A stretch of 64,000 nt of DNA from Cohnella candidum (GCF_003713065.1 NZ_CP033433.1:2267001-2331000), one strand, 5' to 3'. Shown: positions 1 through 9,107, counted from the stretch's first letter. Numbers and translations: made by a program. The notes: a model not told the origin generated them from the sequence alone.

Positions 1-998
1 TTACCATCCGGAAAATAGCCTTGATCCAGCACCATGCGCATGAAATAAGGCCGGTTGTTCAATTTAAACTTGCCGTCTTCGATCGAAATTTTCCGCATGC
101 CGAAATAACTGTCGCACTCGTCTACCGTGACACCGTTTACAGAAAGCTCGAAACGGATGTCGTACAAGTTCGGATTTTCCGGCGTCCACAAGCGGCCGAA
201 TCCATGATCGTTGCCGCCATGCAGCCGGATCGTACGCGTCTCTTCCCTGCCGTGTATTCTGTATCGTTGTTCCGATACGGTCGTTCCTTCGAAGGTGACC
301 CTCATTTTCAACCATACTTCTTGGCCGGCGGGATGATCGGTGACGAACGTACGAATCTCGATATCGTTCCGGTCGATATCCGGTTTGTATTTGATCTTCT
401 TTAGATGAACGGCGTGGACAGGCTCAAGCCAGACGCTCTGCCAAATGCCCGTCGTCCGGGTGTAAAAGATGCCGGAAGAGCGTTCTTCCCAATATTGCTT
501 GCCTCTAGGCTGCGTCAAATCCTTGCTGTCATCTTCGACTCTTACCGTTATGACGATGCGGTTACCCGTCAACAAATCGGTAATATCCGCTTGAAACGGG
601 GTGTGACCGCCTTCGTGGATCGCGGCCAATTCCCCGTTGATCCACACTCGGGTCAGGTAATCCACCGCGCCAAAATGAATGATGATTCGCCTATCGTTCC
701 AATCTTGCGGGATTTCGACGACTTTCCGATACCAGACGACATCATGAAAAGAAGGATCTCCGATACCGCTGAGCGCGCTTTGATATGCGAACGGCACTTG
801 AATCTTCCGATTGAACGGAGAATCCGCCAAATACCACTTGTCTTTTTCTCCCTTCCTCTCATCGTCGAAAGCGAATTCCCATTCTCCATTTAAACTAAGC
901 CATTCACTTCGCCGAAGTACCGGACGGGGATACTCCGTCCTGGTCGAATGGAACGTATTCATCGCGTTCAACACCCTCCCGCACGATAACTGCTTCAT
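1..998 (-). CDS. GH2 family glycosidase (beta-galactosidase type), N-terminal part
   Basis: N-terminal ~332 residues of a glycoside hydrolase family 2 enzyme, which removes terminal beta-linked sugars; the C-terminal part lies beyond the left edge. Seen: YPRPVLRRSEWLSLNGEWEF near residues 23-42, the sugar-binding jelly roll with VWINGELAAIHEGGHTPFQ, then the Ig-like domain ending SYFGMRKISIEDGKFKLN before the TIM barrel. The catalytic glutamates are not in the window. Two starts are possible: ATG at 998 with a weak GCAAGAG upstream, or ATG at 962 preceded by GGGAGG with a long 12-base spacer; the second gives a more usual N-terminus. No frame breaks in the visible part. Family confident; substrate unknown. 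Confidence 0.85.
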   Translation of the reverse strand, partial: MKQLSCGRVLNAMNTFHSTRTEYPRPVLRRSEWLSLNGEWEFAFDDERKGEKDKWYLADSPFNRKIQVPFAYQSALSGIGDPSFHDVVWYRKVVEIPQDWNDRRIIIHFGAVDYLTRVWINGELAAIHEGGHTPFQADITDLLTGNRIVITVRVEDDSKDLTQPRGKQYWEERSSGIFYTRTTGIWQSVWLEPVHAVHLKKIKYKPDIDRNDIEIRTFVTDHPAGQEVWLKMRVTFEGTTVSEQRYRIHGREETRTIRLHGGNDHGFGRLWTPENPNLYDIRFELSVNGVTVDECDSYFGMRKISIEDGKFKLNNRPYFMRMVLDQGYFPDG

Positions 999-1030
999 CT
1001 CTTGCCGTAAATTAAATGTACCACATGCAA

Positions 1031-1069
1031 ATAAAAAAGACGTATTCGACTTGAACGAAGTCGAATACG
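1031..1069 (-). terminator. Rho-independent terminator after the YhhN-like gene
   Basis: Perfect 12-bp stem (arms 1041-1052 and 1058-1069, 5-base loop). On the minus strand it is followed by a T-rich tract (A-run at 1031-1040 on the plus strand). Confidence 0.85.
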
Positions 1070-1093
1070 CCTTTCTGGTAGCGGGCGGTTCAG

Positions 1094-1777
1094 TCAAAGA
1101 ATAGCTAAACCTTGCGCCCCCGTCGAATATTTATGGTTTTCAATACTCTTGGCAATCATGAATTGCGCGGCGTAATAAGTGACCATGACGGCATATCCGG
1201 CCCCATCGATCGGGGATACGAACATGTTCCAGGCTAGCAGGGAATCGGACACGAAGAATACGACCGCGCCTGCCATAGCGACCCCACTGCCGCTGATCAC
1301 AGCGCTGAGGATCATGGCGGATATGACGATGACGTAAACCAGTACGGGAAGCCACAGTCCGGTATTCCCTCCGGTGTATATCCCCTTATGTAATTCGCTA
1401 AGCAGCCAAGCAGAATACAGGGCAATGGGAATCAACGTCAATAGACGATAGAGAGACAACCCCCGCCATCTCGTCGCGAATGCCGCAATATACGTCAGGT
1501 GCGCGAGCAAGAAGGAGCTAAGCCCTAGAACGAACCATTTGCTGCCTTCCAACAGCAAGAAACAATCGCCGGCGGCCGAGAGAAGCAATCCCACGATGAC
1601 CAGGTTGCGATACGCTTTGGCGGTATTGCGCAGCGTTAAGGCGAGTCCGATGATGAGCAAGATCGTTCCCGGTTTCAAGATCCATCGCATGGTCATGCTT
1701 TGTTCCGCCATCGCCAGCAAATACCCTGCCCCTGATAAAATGATGATGGCTGTGAGCAACAATCTTTTCCGATCCAT
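1094..1777 (-). CDS. YhhN/TMEM86 family membrane protein (lysoplasmalogenase-like)
   Basis: Integral membrane protein of 227 residues with about eight hydrophobic segments. It fits the YhhN family, whose animal members are lysoplasmalogenases; the bacterial role is poorly defined. Family-type sequence is visible around LLLSAAGDCFLLLEGSKWFV and in the C-terminal FFVSDSLLAWNMF, two conserved acidic positions within membrane helices. I place the start at the ATG at 1777 because GGAGGG lies 7 bases upstream; the longer frame to 1846 has no such site. It is a single-gene unit followed by a strong terminator. Confidence 0.75.
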   Translation of the reverse strand: MDRKRLLLTAIIILSGAGYLLAMAEQSMTMRWILKPGTILLIIGLALTLRNTAKAYRNLVIVGLLLSAAGDCFLLLEGSKWFVLGLSSFLLAHLTYIAAFATRWRGLSLYRLLTLIPIALYSAWLLSELHKGIYTGGNTGLWLPVLVYVIVISAMILSAVISGSGVAMAGAVVFFVSDSLLAWNMFVSPIDGAGYAVMVTYYAAQFMIAKSIENHKYSTGAQGLAIL

Positions 1778-1878
1778 ACAATGCCCTCCAATTCGGATAG
1801 ATATCATATGGAAGAATAGCAAGTCGTTCTCACAGATTACTCCCAAGCCGTTCCGAACGGGAGCTGGCGAGCGTCTCC

Positions 1879-2733
1879 TTATCTGTTCGGAAATGCTTCC
1901 GATTTCGAAACCCTGATGCGATCGTGCGGAAAATAACGACCGAAATATTTCGCGACTCGGACATGCAGGTCTTTGTCATACCACGGCGAAAGTTCATGTT
2001 GTTCGAACAATCCCGACATCCCCAATCGTTCCGAGCGTCGGCCCAACATTCCGTCTCCGATGTTCAGGGTATCGATCCAGATGTGATCCGCGATGTCCGT
2101 AAGTAATTTGGGAAAGTCAGGAGTGAACGGCAAAACCGGAGATATCGAGGCTTGCGTCGGAATCCCCGCTTCATGAACTTCTTTCAGCGCTTTGATCCGA
2201 AGGCGGATGCCCGGCGCATAAGGGGCAAAAATCCGCTTGATCTCTTCCCGATCGGTTTCGATCGTCATGGATACAAGAAGTTCACATTTCTCCTTCAACT
2301 GGACGAGCAAAGCAATGTCCCGAGCGACAAGCGGACTTCGCGTCTGGATTTGAAGGAAATCGGGAGGATTTACCGTCATTTCCTCTAAGATCCCATGCGT
2401 AATTTGAGCCTCACGTTCAATGGGCTGGTAAGGGTCCGTCGCGGAGGACATGAAGATGTTGACGGGCTTGTTTTTTCCGCGAAGCTTGATAACCTCTTGC
2501 CGATACTTTTCCGCCGCGTTCGTTTTGATGTCCAGCCATTCTCCCCAAGGCTTTTCTTTGAACTTCTGGATCGGCATCTCCCGCACATAGCAGTACTTGC
2601 ACGCAAACGCGCAGCCGCTGTAGGGATTCAAGGAATGGGTAAATCCGACGTCCAAATATCCCTTGGCTTCCGTGAGGATGTTCTTGGTTATGACTTCCTT
2701 GGTTTGAAGATTCATCAACATCGCCCATTTCAC
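1879..2733 (-). CDS. SplB-like radical SAM protein
   Basis: Radical SAM protein of 284 residues in the COG1533/SplB-like group. It carries CAFACKYC (CX3CX2C), the ligand set for a [4Fe-4S] cluster, near residues 42-49, and downstream sequence usual for this group (SSATDPYQPIE, LQIQTRSPLV, ISPVLPF). These are relatives of spore photoproduct lyase whose substrates are mostly unknown, so I do not claim DNA repair. The frame opens at a GTG (2733) without a clear ribosome site; in-frame ATGs at 2721 or 2715 are possible. The start lies within ~55 bp of a divergent membrane-protein gene, so the promoters probably share this short gap. Confidence 0.8.
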   Translation of the reverse strand: MKWAMLMNLQTKEVITKNILTEAKGYLDVGFTHSLNPYSGCAFACKYCYVREMPIQKFKEKPWGEWLDIKTNAAEKYRQEVIKLRGKNKPVNIFMSSATDPYQPIEREAQITHGILEEMTVNPPDFLQIQTRSPLVARDIALLVQLKEKCELLVSMTIETDREEIKRIFAPYAPGIRLRIKALKEVHEAGIPTQASISPVLPFTPDFPKLLTDIADHIWIDTLNIGDGMLGRRSERLGMSGLFEQHELSPWYDKDLHVRVAKYFGRYFPHDRIRVSKSEAFPNR

Positions 2734-2786
2734 AAAATCAAGTGTATAATCCTAATGAAGATTATGAACGAAAAGGAGCCTTCCGG

Positions 2787-3176
2787 GTGAAATATATCGG
2801 TGCATTCGCAGGTTTTCTTCTGTCTGAATTTTGCTTTCATATCATGGATGCTTTTGCTGCTGGAATCAAAGCGGACACGCCGGCTGAACGAATCGGAGCC
2901 GTATTATTCGGCATCGTCGTTCTTCTGATTCTGATGGCGGTCTTCCGCAAGTTTTTTTCCAGATCATTTTTTAACGGATTCACCGTGGCGACGGGTTTAT
3001 TCCTTAGCTTTGATATTGTCGTTTTCCATTGGATTTTTCAACTCCATCGGATTACGAACGGACCGGAAGCGAATTGGCTGGAACCCATCCTCGTCGTTGC
3101 AGGGATCGTCTTTGTCACTTATGGCGTAAAACTGGAGAGAGCTCCGCGAAACATTAGCAAAAACGTGTCTCTCTGA
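2787..3176 (+). CDS. Small DUF2243-like membrane protein
   Basis: 129 residues with about four membrane helices. The segment FDIVVFHWIFQLHRITNGPE, with membrane-embedded His, resembles the histidine-bearing core of DUF2243 proteins, so it may belong there; function unknown. I start it at GTG 2787 because GGAG at 2775-2778 gives an 8-base spacer; the open frame runs 15 codons further upstream but into the divergent promoter gap. It is followed by a terminator. Confidence 0.6.
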   Translation: MKYIGAFAGFLLSEFCFHIMDAFAAGIKADTPAERIGAVLFGIVVLLILMAVFRKFFSRSFFNGFTVATGLFLSFDIVVFHWIFQLHRITNGPEANWLEPILVVAGIVFVTYGVKLERAPRNISKNVSL

Positions 3177-3196
3177 GCCCGACAACAAACGAACGA

Positions 3197-3230
3197 AGCC
3201 CCTGGCGCAAGTGAACGCCAAGGGCTTTTT
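3197..3230 (+). terminator. Rho-independent terminator
   Basis: Arms 3197-3207 and 3216-3226 pair with one mismatch and are followed by a run of five T. It closes the membrane-protein gene and may also work on the minus strand for the TetR gene ending at 3244. Confidence 0.7.
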
Positions 3231-3243
3231 GCTATGCGAAAGT

Positions 3244-4104
3244 TTAAGCTTCCAAAATTCGTCCGAGACGCTGCAGCGTGTCGTTCCACTCCGGTTCAGC
3301 CTGCTTTTCCAATAACGCCAACATGGCCCGGACGACGACACGGTGAGGCACCGCTTTGTTCAGTTCCGCCTCGAGCAGCGCAACGGTTTCTTCCGAATCC
3401 GTCCCTTCGGCCAATCCTTTGATTTCGGCCAAAATAGCCGCCTTCTGCTCCGTTTCCCCGTCCGGCGTGCCGAACCCGATCATTTTACGGAAACCCGACT
3501 GCCCCATGATCGGAGGTTCACCCGCTTCCATCATGCCGCGCATCACGTCGTCCAAACGCCGAACCAAAAAGTCCGAGAGTCTTCGGTCCTGAATCGCGTC
3601 GCGGTCGATCAGCAGCCCCTGCATAAAGTCGTTCATCATGCCCGATAAGATCAGAACGCCGTCCGCCCAATACCGTTCCGCTTCATTCCCGTAGATGGCT
3701 TGAATCCGCGCATTCAGCCAGTTCAAATAGCGGCTTCTGAAGCGGAAAGCGAAGGATTTAAGCTGCACATGGTCGACGCCGATCAGCGGCTCTTTGATCA
3801 ACATTTGGATGAATTCGACGTTTTCCCTAATGAACCGGATTTGCCGCTCCAACTGCACTCGGAGAGCTTCACGAGGAGAAAGCCCTTCTTCACCCGGTTG
3901 TTCGGCCATTCCGTTGTACAGCTGTTCGCCGTAGTATTCGAAAATGGACAGAAGCAGCTCGTCTTTCGATTTGAAATAGAAGTAGATGGAGCCTTTGGCC
4001 ATGCCGAGCTCGTCCACGATTTCCTGGATGGACGTCGCGTGGAAGCCTTGGCGGGCGAAGAGGCGCATGGCCGCCTCCAGGATCTGCAATTTCTTCTTCT
4101 GCAA
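3244..4104 (-). CDS. TetR family repressor of the RND efflux operon
   Basis: 286-residue TetR-type regulator. The N-terminal helix-turn-helix is clear (ILEAAMRLFARQGFHATSI, then MAKGSIYFYFKSKDELL, residues ~8-55); the remainder is a variable ligand-binding domain. It starts at TTG 4104 with AAGGAGG at 4116-4122 (spacer about 11), overlapping the end of the pump gene just upstream, so the two are co-transcribed. Two TetR-like sites lie in the pump promoter (7361-7374 and 7426-7439), which suggests autorepression of the whole operon with release by a pump substrate. That last step is inference. Confidence 0.85.
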   Translation of the reverse strand: MQKKKLQILEAAMRLFARQGFHATSIQEIVDELGMAKGSIYFYFKSKDELLLSIFEYYGEQLYNGMAEQPGEEGLSPREALRVQLERQIRFIRENVEFIQMLIKEPLIGVDHVQLKSFAFRFRSRYLNWLNARIQAIYGNEAERYWADGVLILSGMMNDFMQGLLIDRDAIQDRRLSDFLVRRLDDVMRGMMEAGEPPIMGQSGFRKMIGFGTPDGETEQKAAILAEIKGLAEGTDSEETVALLEAELNKAVPHRVVVRAMLALLEKQAEPEWNDTLQRLGRILEA

Positions 4105-4123
4105 AATCGGCTGCGCCTCCTTC

Positions 4124-7100
4124 TTATGCCGTGGTCTGTTTCGGTTTGCGGCGAATCTTCATCAACGTCTCATATACGATCGGCACGATGATGAGCGTCA
4201 GGAACGTCGAGCTGATCAATCCGCCGATGACGGTGACGCCGAGTCCGCGGGAGATGATGCCCGCGCCTTCCATCCCGAAGACCAGCGGAAGAAGAGCGCC
4301 GATGGTCGCCAGTGCCGTCATCAGGATCGGGCGCAGACGGGTGCCCGCCGCTTCAAGCAGCGCTTCGCGGGTCGACATGCCTTCTCGCTCCTTGTGAATG
4401 ACGCGGTCGATCAAGACGATGGCATTCGTCACCACGATGCCGATCAACAGGAGCGCGCCCATCAAGGCGGAGACGCTCAGCGTTTCTCCTGCAAGATACA
4501 GCGCGACCAAACCGCCGATGATGGCGAACGGAAGCGAGAACATGATCGCGAACGGGGCGAGCGCGCCGCCGAACGTAAGGACGAGCACCAGGTAGACGAT
4601 GGCGATTGCGGCGGCCATCGCGATTCCGAGCTGGGAGAACGTGTCGTTGATTTGCTCGGTCACCCCGCCCGTTTTAATTTCAACGGTAGCCGGCTTCTTC
4701 ACCTGATCGACTTGCTTGAGGAAATCGGACGATGCCTTCTTCACGTCCTTCACCGTGACGTCGCCGCTTACCGTCACGACCATGCGGCCAGCATCCCTCG
4801 AAATGCTGTTCGGGGACGTGCCTTCTTCAATCGTCGCGACGTCTCCGATCGGCACCTGTACACCGAGCGGGGAGGTGAGAGTCGCTTTTTTGATGTCATC
4901 CGCCGTATTGTAAGTTGCAGTGTCCACGTGCACATAGACGTCGTAGGTCTTGTCCTCTACCTTCACATGCGTCAACACCGGACGGGTGCGGACCGGACTC
5001 AGCTTCATGGCGATCTGGCCCGCCGTGAGTCCATACTTGCTCAGCTTGGCCTGATCGGCCGCAATCGTGTATTGGTCATACGTTTTAGACATACTCGTAT
5101 CTACGTTTTCGAAGGAAGCGTCCTTGCTCATCATCCCGGCGATCTCGCTCACGACCGGTTTGATATCGTCGAGGCTTTCCCCATAGACGCTCAAGCTGAA
5201 CGTGCTTCCGCCCACGCCTCCGCCCCCCATGTCCATCTGGGCCCATTCCCCTTGGGGAACGGTTTGCTGGAGCTTGGCTACGAGCGCTTTTTTCTTGTCT
5301 TCGAAATTTTTCGTTTCATCCTTATACTGCAGGTAGAACAATCCCGATTTGGAAGGTCCCGGTTGAAGCGGGTTGGAGCCGCCGACCGAATATTGGAGAT
5401 TCACCAGGTCAGGATCCTTCGATCCCAAAATCATTTTCTCGGCCGCCAGCGCGCGCTGCTCCACGTCTTCGATCCGGTCGCCCGGCTGCGGCGTATAGGT
5501 GATCATGGCGAACTTCTGCTCTTGTTCCGGAAGGAAGCTGGAGCCGATCAGCGGAACGAGTCCGAAGCTTCCTATGAGGAGAACGACGGCGAGTCCGAAG
5601 GTGATGATTTTATGGTTCAGCGTCCAGCGAAGTACCTTGCGGTAGCCGCCGGCCAGTGCGCCCGGTTTCTCTTCATGTACGTGTTTCTTGCTCTCTTTGA
5701 TTCCCTTGCGGAACAGCATATGCCCCAGCATCGGCACGACCGTGATGGCCACGATTAGCGAAGCAAGAAGCGAGAAGACGATGGTCAGCGCGAACGGCAG
5801 GAACAGCTGGCCGACCATCCCCGTTACGAGACCCAGCGGCAGGAACACCGCCACGGTGACGATCGTGGAGGACATGATCGGCATGAACATTTCACGGGTC
5901 GCTTCGACGAACAGTTCTTTGCCGGTCAGCGTCTCGTTCTTCAGCGACATCCGCCTGTAAATGTTCTCGATGACGACAATGGAATCGTCCACGACCCGGC
6001 CGATCGCCACAGTCATCGCGCCAAGCGTCATAATGTTGAGCGTGATGTCGAACTGCTTAAGAAGAAGTACCGCGATCACGAGCGATAGCGGAATCGATAC
6101 GATCGAGATCAGCGTCGTGCGGATGTTCCGCAGGAACAAGAGAATGACGATGACGGCGAACAACGCGCCGAACAACGCTTTCTCGAGCATCGTGTCTACG
6201 GACTTCTCGATCGGTTTCCCTTGGTCCAGCAGGACGTCGAGTTTCAGGCCGTTATACTTTTTCTCGAAGGTCGGGATTTGATCTTTCACCGCGTTGACGA
6301 CGTCCACCGTGTTGGCATCGTTCGCCTTGACGATCTGGATGCCGATCGATTCGCGGCCGTTCGTACGCGAGATCGACTCGGCTTTGCCGGTCAATTCGAT
6401 CGTCGCGATATCGCTGAGCTTCACGGTCGGAAGACCCGCTGCAGCGGCTGCCGCAGCATTCGGCGCGGCATTCGGTGCCGCAGCATTCGGCGCGGCATTG
6501 TCGCCCGCTTGCGCTTGGGGCATAGCGGCACCACCGGCGGAAGGTGCGGAACCTACGCCGGCAGGAATCACCGGTATCTGAAGATTTTTTAAATCGTCCA
6601 AGGTCGTGATCCGTCCGTCGACGACGACGGCTTTCTCCGACTTGTCCATCTCGAACAAGCCCAACGGCGCCTTGAGCGCAGATCCTTGTACGATCCCTTT
6701 GACGGTATCCTGAGTGATCCCGAGCTCGGCCATTTTTGCCTGATTGTAGGTCAGTTGAACTTCCTGCACGTATTGTCCGGCGATCTGAACGGACGCGACG
6801 CCATTAATGCCTTGGAGCGACGGCTCAATATCATCCGACACGATGCGGGTCAGCTCTTCGAGCCCTTGATTGTTGGCGTCGCTGGCACTGAGCGAAATGA
6901 CCGGGAACGAGTTGAAGGAGAACTTGGAGATCGAGGGCGACTGAACGCCGTCCGGCAGGCTGACCGCCGACACGGCTTCCCGAATCTCGTTCGTCGCTTG
7001 GTCCATGTCTTGGCCGAAGTTGAATTCGATCATGATGTTGGACACGTTCTCCATCGAAGTGGACGTGATGTTCTTGATGTCCGATATGCCCTTGAGGCGC

Positions 7101-7309
7101 TGCTCAAGCGGCGCGGTCACCTTCTCCACGACGCCGTCCGGAGCGGCGCCCGGATATACCGTGGTGACGTTCAAGAAGGGAAACGTCAGGTTCGGCATGC
7201 TCTCCTGTTTCATGTTCAGGCCCGAATACAGGCCGGCGAAAGCGACGATCAACGTGATCATCCATAAAGCGAACTTATTCTTAAGCGAAAATGCGATGGT
7301 GCTTCTCAA
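4124..7309 (-). CDS. RND (AcrB/SwrC-type) efflux transporter
   Basis: 1061-residue RND permease like Bacillus SwrC/YerP. The first membrane helix follows FSLKNKFALW; GLNMKQESMPNLTFPFLNV leads into the periplasmic-type domain, and the second half repeats the fold. Helix 4 carries GRVVDDSIVVIENIYRR with the paired aspartates for proton relay. The frame opens at 7381, but the best promoter (-35 at 7376-7381, -10 at 7353-7358) puts transcription start near 7346, so I choose TTG 7309, which also matches the SwrC length. An Ala/Pro/Asn-rich low-complexity insert is encoded near 6425-6500. The TetR gene follows with an overlap. Confidence 0.9.
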   Translation of the reverse strand: MRSTIAFSLKNKFALWMITLIVAFAGLYSGLNMKQESMPNLTFPFLNVTTVYPGAAPDGVVEKVTAPLEQRLKGISDIKNITSTSMENVSNIMIEFNFGQDMDQATNEIREAVSAVSLPDGVQSPSISKFSFNSFPVISLSASDANNQGLEELTRIVSDDIEPSLQGINGVASVQIAGQYVQEVQLTYNQAKMAELGITQDTVKGIVQGSALKAPLGLFEMDKSEKAVVVDGRITTLDDLKNLQIPVIPAGVGSAPSAGGAAMPQAQAGDNAAPNAAAPNAAPNAAAAAAAGLPTVKLSDIATIELTGKAESISRTNGRESIGIQIVKANDANTVDVVNAVKDQIPTFEKKYNGLKLDVLLDQGKPIEKSVDTMLEKALFGALFAVIVILLFLRNIRTTLISIVSIPLSLVIAVLLLKQFDITLNIMTLGAMTVAIGRVVDDSIVVIENIYRRMSLKNETLTGKELFVEATREMFMPIMSSTIVTVAVFLPLGLVTGMVGQLFLPFALTIVFSLLASLIVAITVVPMLGHMLFRKGIKESKKHVHEEKPGALAGGYRKVLRWTLNHKIITFGLAVVLLIGSFGLVPLIGSSFLPEQEQKFAMITYTPQPGDRIEDVEQRALAAEKMILGSKDPDLVNLQYSVGGSNPLQPGPSKSGLFYLQYKDETKNFEDKKKALVAKLQQTVPQGEWAQMDMGGGGVGGSTFSLSVYGESLDDIKPVVSEIAGMMSKDASFENVDTSMSKTYDQYTIAADQAKLSKYGLTAGQIAMKLSPVRTRPVLTHVKVEDKTYDVYVHVDTATYNTADDIKKATLTSPLGVQVPIGDVATIEEGTSPNSISRDAGRMVVTVSGDVTVKDVKKASSDFLKQVDQVKKPATVEIKTGGVTEQINDTFSQLGIAMAAAIAIVYLVLVLTFGGALAPFAIMFSLPFAIIGGLVALYLAGETLSVSALMGALLLIGIVVTNAIVLIDRVIHKEREGMSTREALLEAAGTRLRPILMTALATIGALLPLVFGMEGAGIISRGLGVTVIGGLISSTFLTLIIVPIVYETLMKIRRKPKQTTA

Positions 7310-7352
7310 GCTCTCCCATCCCTCTCTCTGTACGTTTGTACCGCTGATGAAC

Positions 7353-7381
7353 ATTTTATCGAACGATCGGTCAAAATTCAA
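7353..7381 (-). promoter_or_regulatory. Promoter of the RND-tetR operon
   Basis: On the minus strand: TTGAAT (7376-7381), 17-base spacer, TAAAAT (7353-7358). The proximal TetR-like half-palindrome fills most of the spacer, so a bound repressor would block polymerase. Confidence 0.65.
7361..7374. promoter_or_regulatory. TetR-like operator 1
   Basis: GAACGATCGGTCAA, an imperfect palindrome inside the -35/-10 spacer of the RND promoter. A near copy lies 65 bp away at 7426-7439. Confidence 0.6.
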
Positions 7382-7425
7382 ATGGCGAAATTCGGAACTA
7401 TTGATTTTATGCGGTTATTTTAGTT

Positions 7426-7439
7426 GAACGATTGGTCAA
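7426..7439. promoter_or_regulatory. TetR-like operator 2
   Basis: GAACGATTGGTCAA differs at one base from operator 1. The 65-bp separation is about six helical turns, so both may be bound on the same face. Confidence 0.55.
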
Positions 7440-7455
7440 TTCATTCATTTGTGCT

Positions 7456-7492
7456 AAAAAAAGATCCTGTCCGCCGTTTGGCGAACAGGATT
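7456..7492 (-). terminator. Rho-independent terminator after the UPF0303 gene
   Basis: Arms 7463-7475 and 7480-7492 pair with an internal mismatch. The A-run at 7456-7462 becomes a U-tract on the minus strand. Confidence 0.75.
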
Positions 7493-7567
7493 CCATTACC
7501 CCATCATCGGATTCGAGCCGTTAAGCAGAAAGAGCATCCCCCCCTTCCGGCGGCAAGTTCCCGAAAA

Positions 7568-8044
7568 TCACAATTCGATTTTTAAAAATCGCCTCAGCAT
7601 CCCGACGACGAATTCGTGGTCTTCCTTTTGGGGCAGACCGGATACCGTAACGGTACCGATCACGCCGGCATTCCGGACGATGATCGGAAAAGCGCCGCCG
7701 TGAGGCGCGTATTCCATGGGGTCGAGAAACGATTTTTCCCGGATGTCCGTGTTGTGCAATTTGTAATAAATCCCCATGCGATAGGAGCTGTGTAGAAAAC
7801 GGTTAACCACGCGGTTCTTTCGCCGGACCCACTCGTCGTTATCCTTGGAGGTGCCCGGCAAAGCATGGTGAAACAACTGCTGCTCCCCCTTGCAAATGTC
7901 GATCACGATCGAAAGGCCTCTCCGGTAGGCTTCTTCGGTCATCTGCATTCCTAATTCATAAGCGGTACGGTAGTTGAATTGCTCGAATTGAAGTTGCTCT
8001 TCTTCTTTTTTCAATTCCTCCAACAATGCTTGCAAGGATTCCAT
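7568..8044 (-). CDS. UPF0303/DUF336 (GlcG/HbpS-like) protein
   Basis: 158-residue protein of the UPF0303 group inside the GlcG/HbpS-like DUF336 superfamily. The acidic coiled N-terminus (LLEELKKEEEQL) is followed by AYELGMQMTEEAYRRG, RRKNRVVNRFLHSS and the C-terminal GGAFPIIVRNAGVIGTVTVS, as usual in this group. Some superfamily members bind heme or small cofactors; no enzyme activity can be assigned. ATG 8044 is chosen because GGGAGG lies 8 bases upstream; the frame continues to 8116 only into the preceding gene. It is probably co-transcribed with the dehydrogenase gene ending 19 bases upstream. Confidence 0.75.
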   Translation of the reverse strand: MESLQALLEELKKEEEQLQFEQFNYRTAYELGMQMTEEAYRRGLSIVIDICKGEQQLFHHALPGTSKDNDEWVRRKNRVVNRFLHSSYRMGIYYKLHNTDIREKSFLDPMEYAPHGGAFPIIVRNAGVIGTVTVSGLPQKEDHEFVVGMLRRFLKIEL

Positions 8045-8063
8045 CTGGGCAGCCTCCCGTTTT

Positions 8064-9107
8064 TTATTCAAAAGGTAACGTTCTCTTCTCCACGCTGCTC
8101 CGCATCGCCAATTCAATGACTTTGATCGTAATCAACGCTTCTTCCGCGCGTACTGGTGCGGGAGCATTATACATGATGGCATCATAAATGCCTTGATAGT
8201 AACATTCGTAGCAACCCGACAACGTCTCTACTTTCTCGGTTATCATTCGGCCATTAATCATGTGCGTAATCTCGCCGTAGTCTTCCTCCCTGTCTTTTCC
8301 CCAATCGGCTTTCCCAGGCGTGCCCCCTTGCCGCAACATGTCCTCTTGCGAATCGAGCCCGTATTTGGTGAAGCTGCCTTGGCTTCCGTGCAATTGAAAC
8401 CTGGGCCCGTGCTTGCTGACGAGAGAACCGCTATGGAGAATCGCCCGCATCTTCCCGTAAGTCAGTACGATATGAAAATAATCGTCTACCTTCGAATCGA
8501 TTCTCTGCGGGAATACGTCGGCGTATACGCTGGCCGGCTTCCCGAACAAATACAGCGCTTGATCGATTAAATGCGCCCCCAAATCGTACAGCATGCCTGA
8601 ACCGGGCCCTTCCTTCTCTCTCCATCTGTCCGTGACTTCCGGACGGTATCGGTCATAGTGGGCTTCGTATAACGCGATGTCTCCCAATACGCCTGAATCG
8701 ACGGTTCTTTTGACGGTCAAAAAGTCGTTATCCCATCGCCGATTCTGATAGACGCTGAGCACTCTGTTTTGCAGGGCTGCCGTCTCCATGAGATCTCTCG
8801 CCTCTTCCGACGTGATGACGAAAGGTTTCTCAACCACCACGTGTTTGCCCGCGATCAGCGATCGTTTCGCGAAGTCGTAATGAGTGTCATTCGGCGTCGT
8901 AATGACGACAAGATCGATGGCGTTATCGGATAACAGGTCGTCGAATGCGGACACGACGTCGGCGTCCGGCAAATGTTGTTTTACCTTCTGAGCGTTACTC
9001 GAGAAAACTTTCACGATTTCAATTCCCTCTATGGACCGAATAATGGGAGCATGAAAAATTTGTCCCGACAATCCAAAACCCGCGATTCCTACGTTTAGCT
9101 TCTTCAT
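8064..9107 (-). CDS. Gfo/Idh/MocA oxidoreductase, IolW-like
   Basis: 347-residue NAD(P)-dependent dehydrogenase. The Rossmann start is VGIAGFGLSGQIFHAP; EKPF near residue 95 carries the conserved Lys of the family, and YDLGAHLIDQALYLFG holds the catalytic-site His region. The whole pattern (SVYQNRRWDNDFLT, RYRPEVTDRWREKEG) is close to Bacillus IolW/YvaA, an NADP-dependent scyllo-inositol dehydrogenase, as I recall it. Substrate is therefore likely an inositol or related sugar, but not proven. It is divergent from a DeoR-type regulator and first in a two-gene unit. Confidence 0.85.
   Translation of the reverse strand: MKKLNVGIAGFGLSGQIFHAPIIRSIEGIEIVKVFSSNAQKVKQHLPDADVVSAFDDLLSDNAIDLVVITTPNDTHYDFAKRSLIAGKHVVVEKPFVITSEEARDLMETAALQNRVLSVYQNRRWDNDFLTVKRTVDSGVLGDIALYEAHYDRYRPEVTDRWREKEGPGSGMLYDLGAHLIDQALYLFGKPASVYADVFPQRIDSKVDDYFHIVLTYGKMRAILHSGSLVSKHGPRFQLHGSQGSFTKYGLDSQEDMLRQGGTPGKADWGKDREEDYGEITHMINGRMITEKVETLSGCYECYYQGIYDAIMYNAPAPVRAEEALITIKVIELAMRSSVEKRTLPFE

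Noticed and set aside
21..893. Two plus-strand frames at the left end
   Set aside because: They are antisense to the GH2 gene, whose minus-strand frame is continuous and shows family motifs.
3986..5758. 590-codon open frame on the plus strand
   Set aside because: Antisense to the RND pump; Arg/His/Asp-rich composition typical of a shadow frame, no ribosome site.
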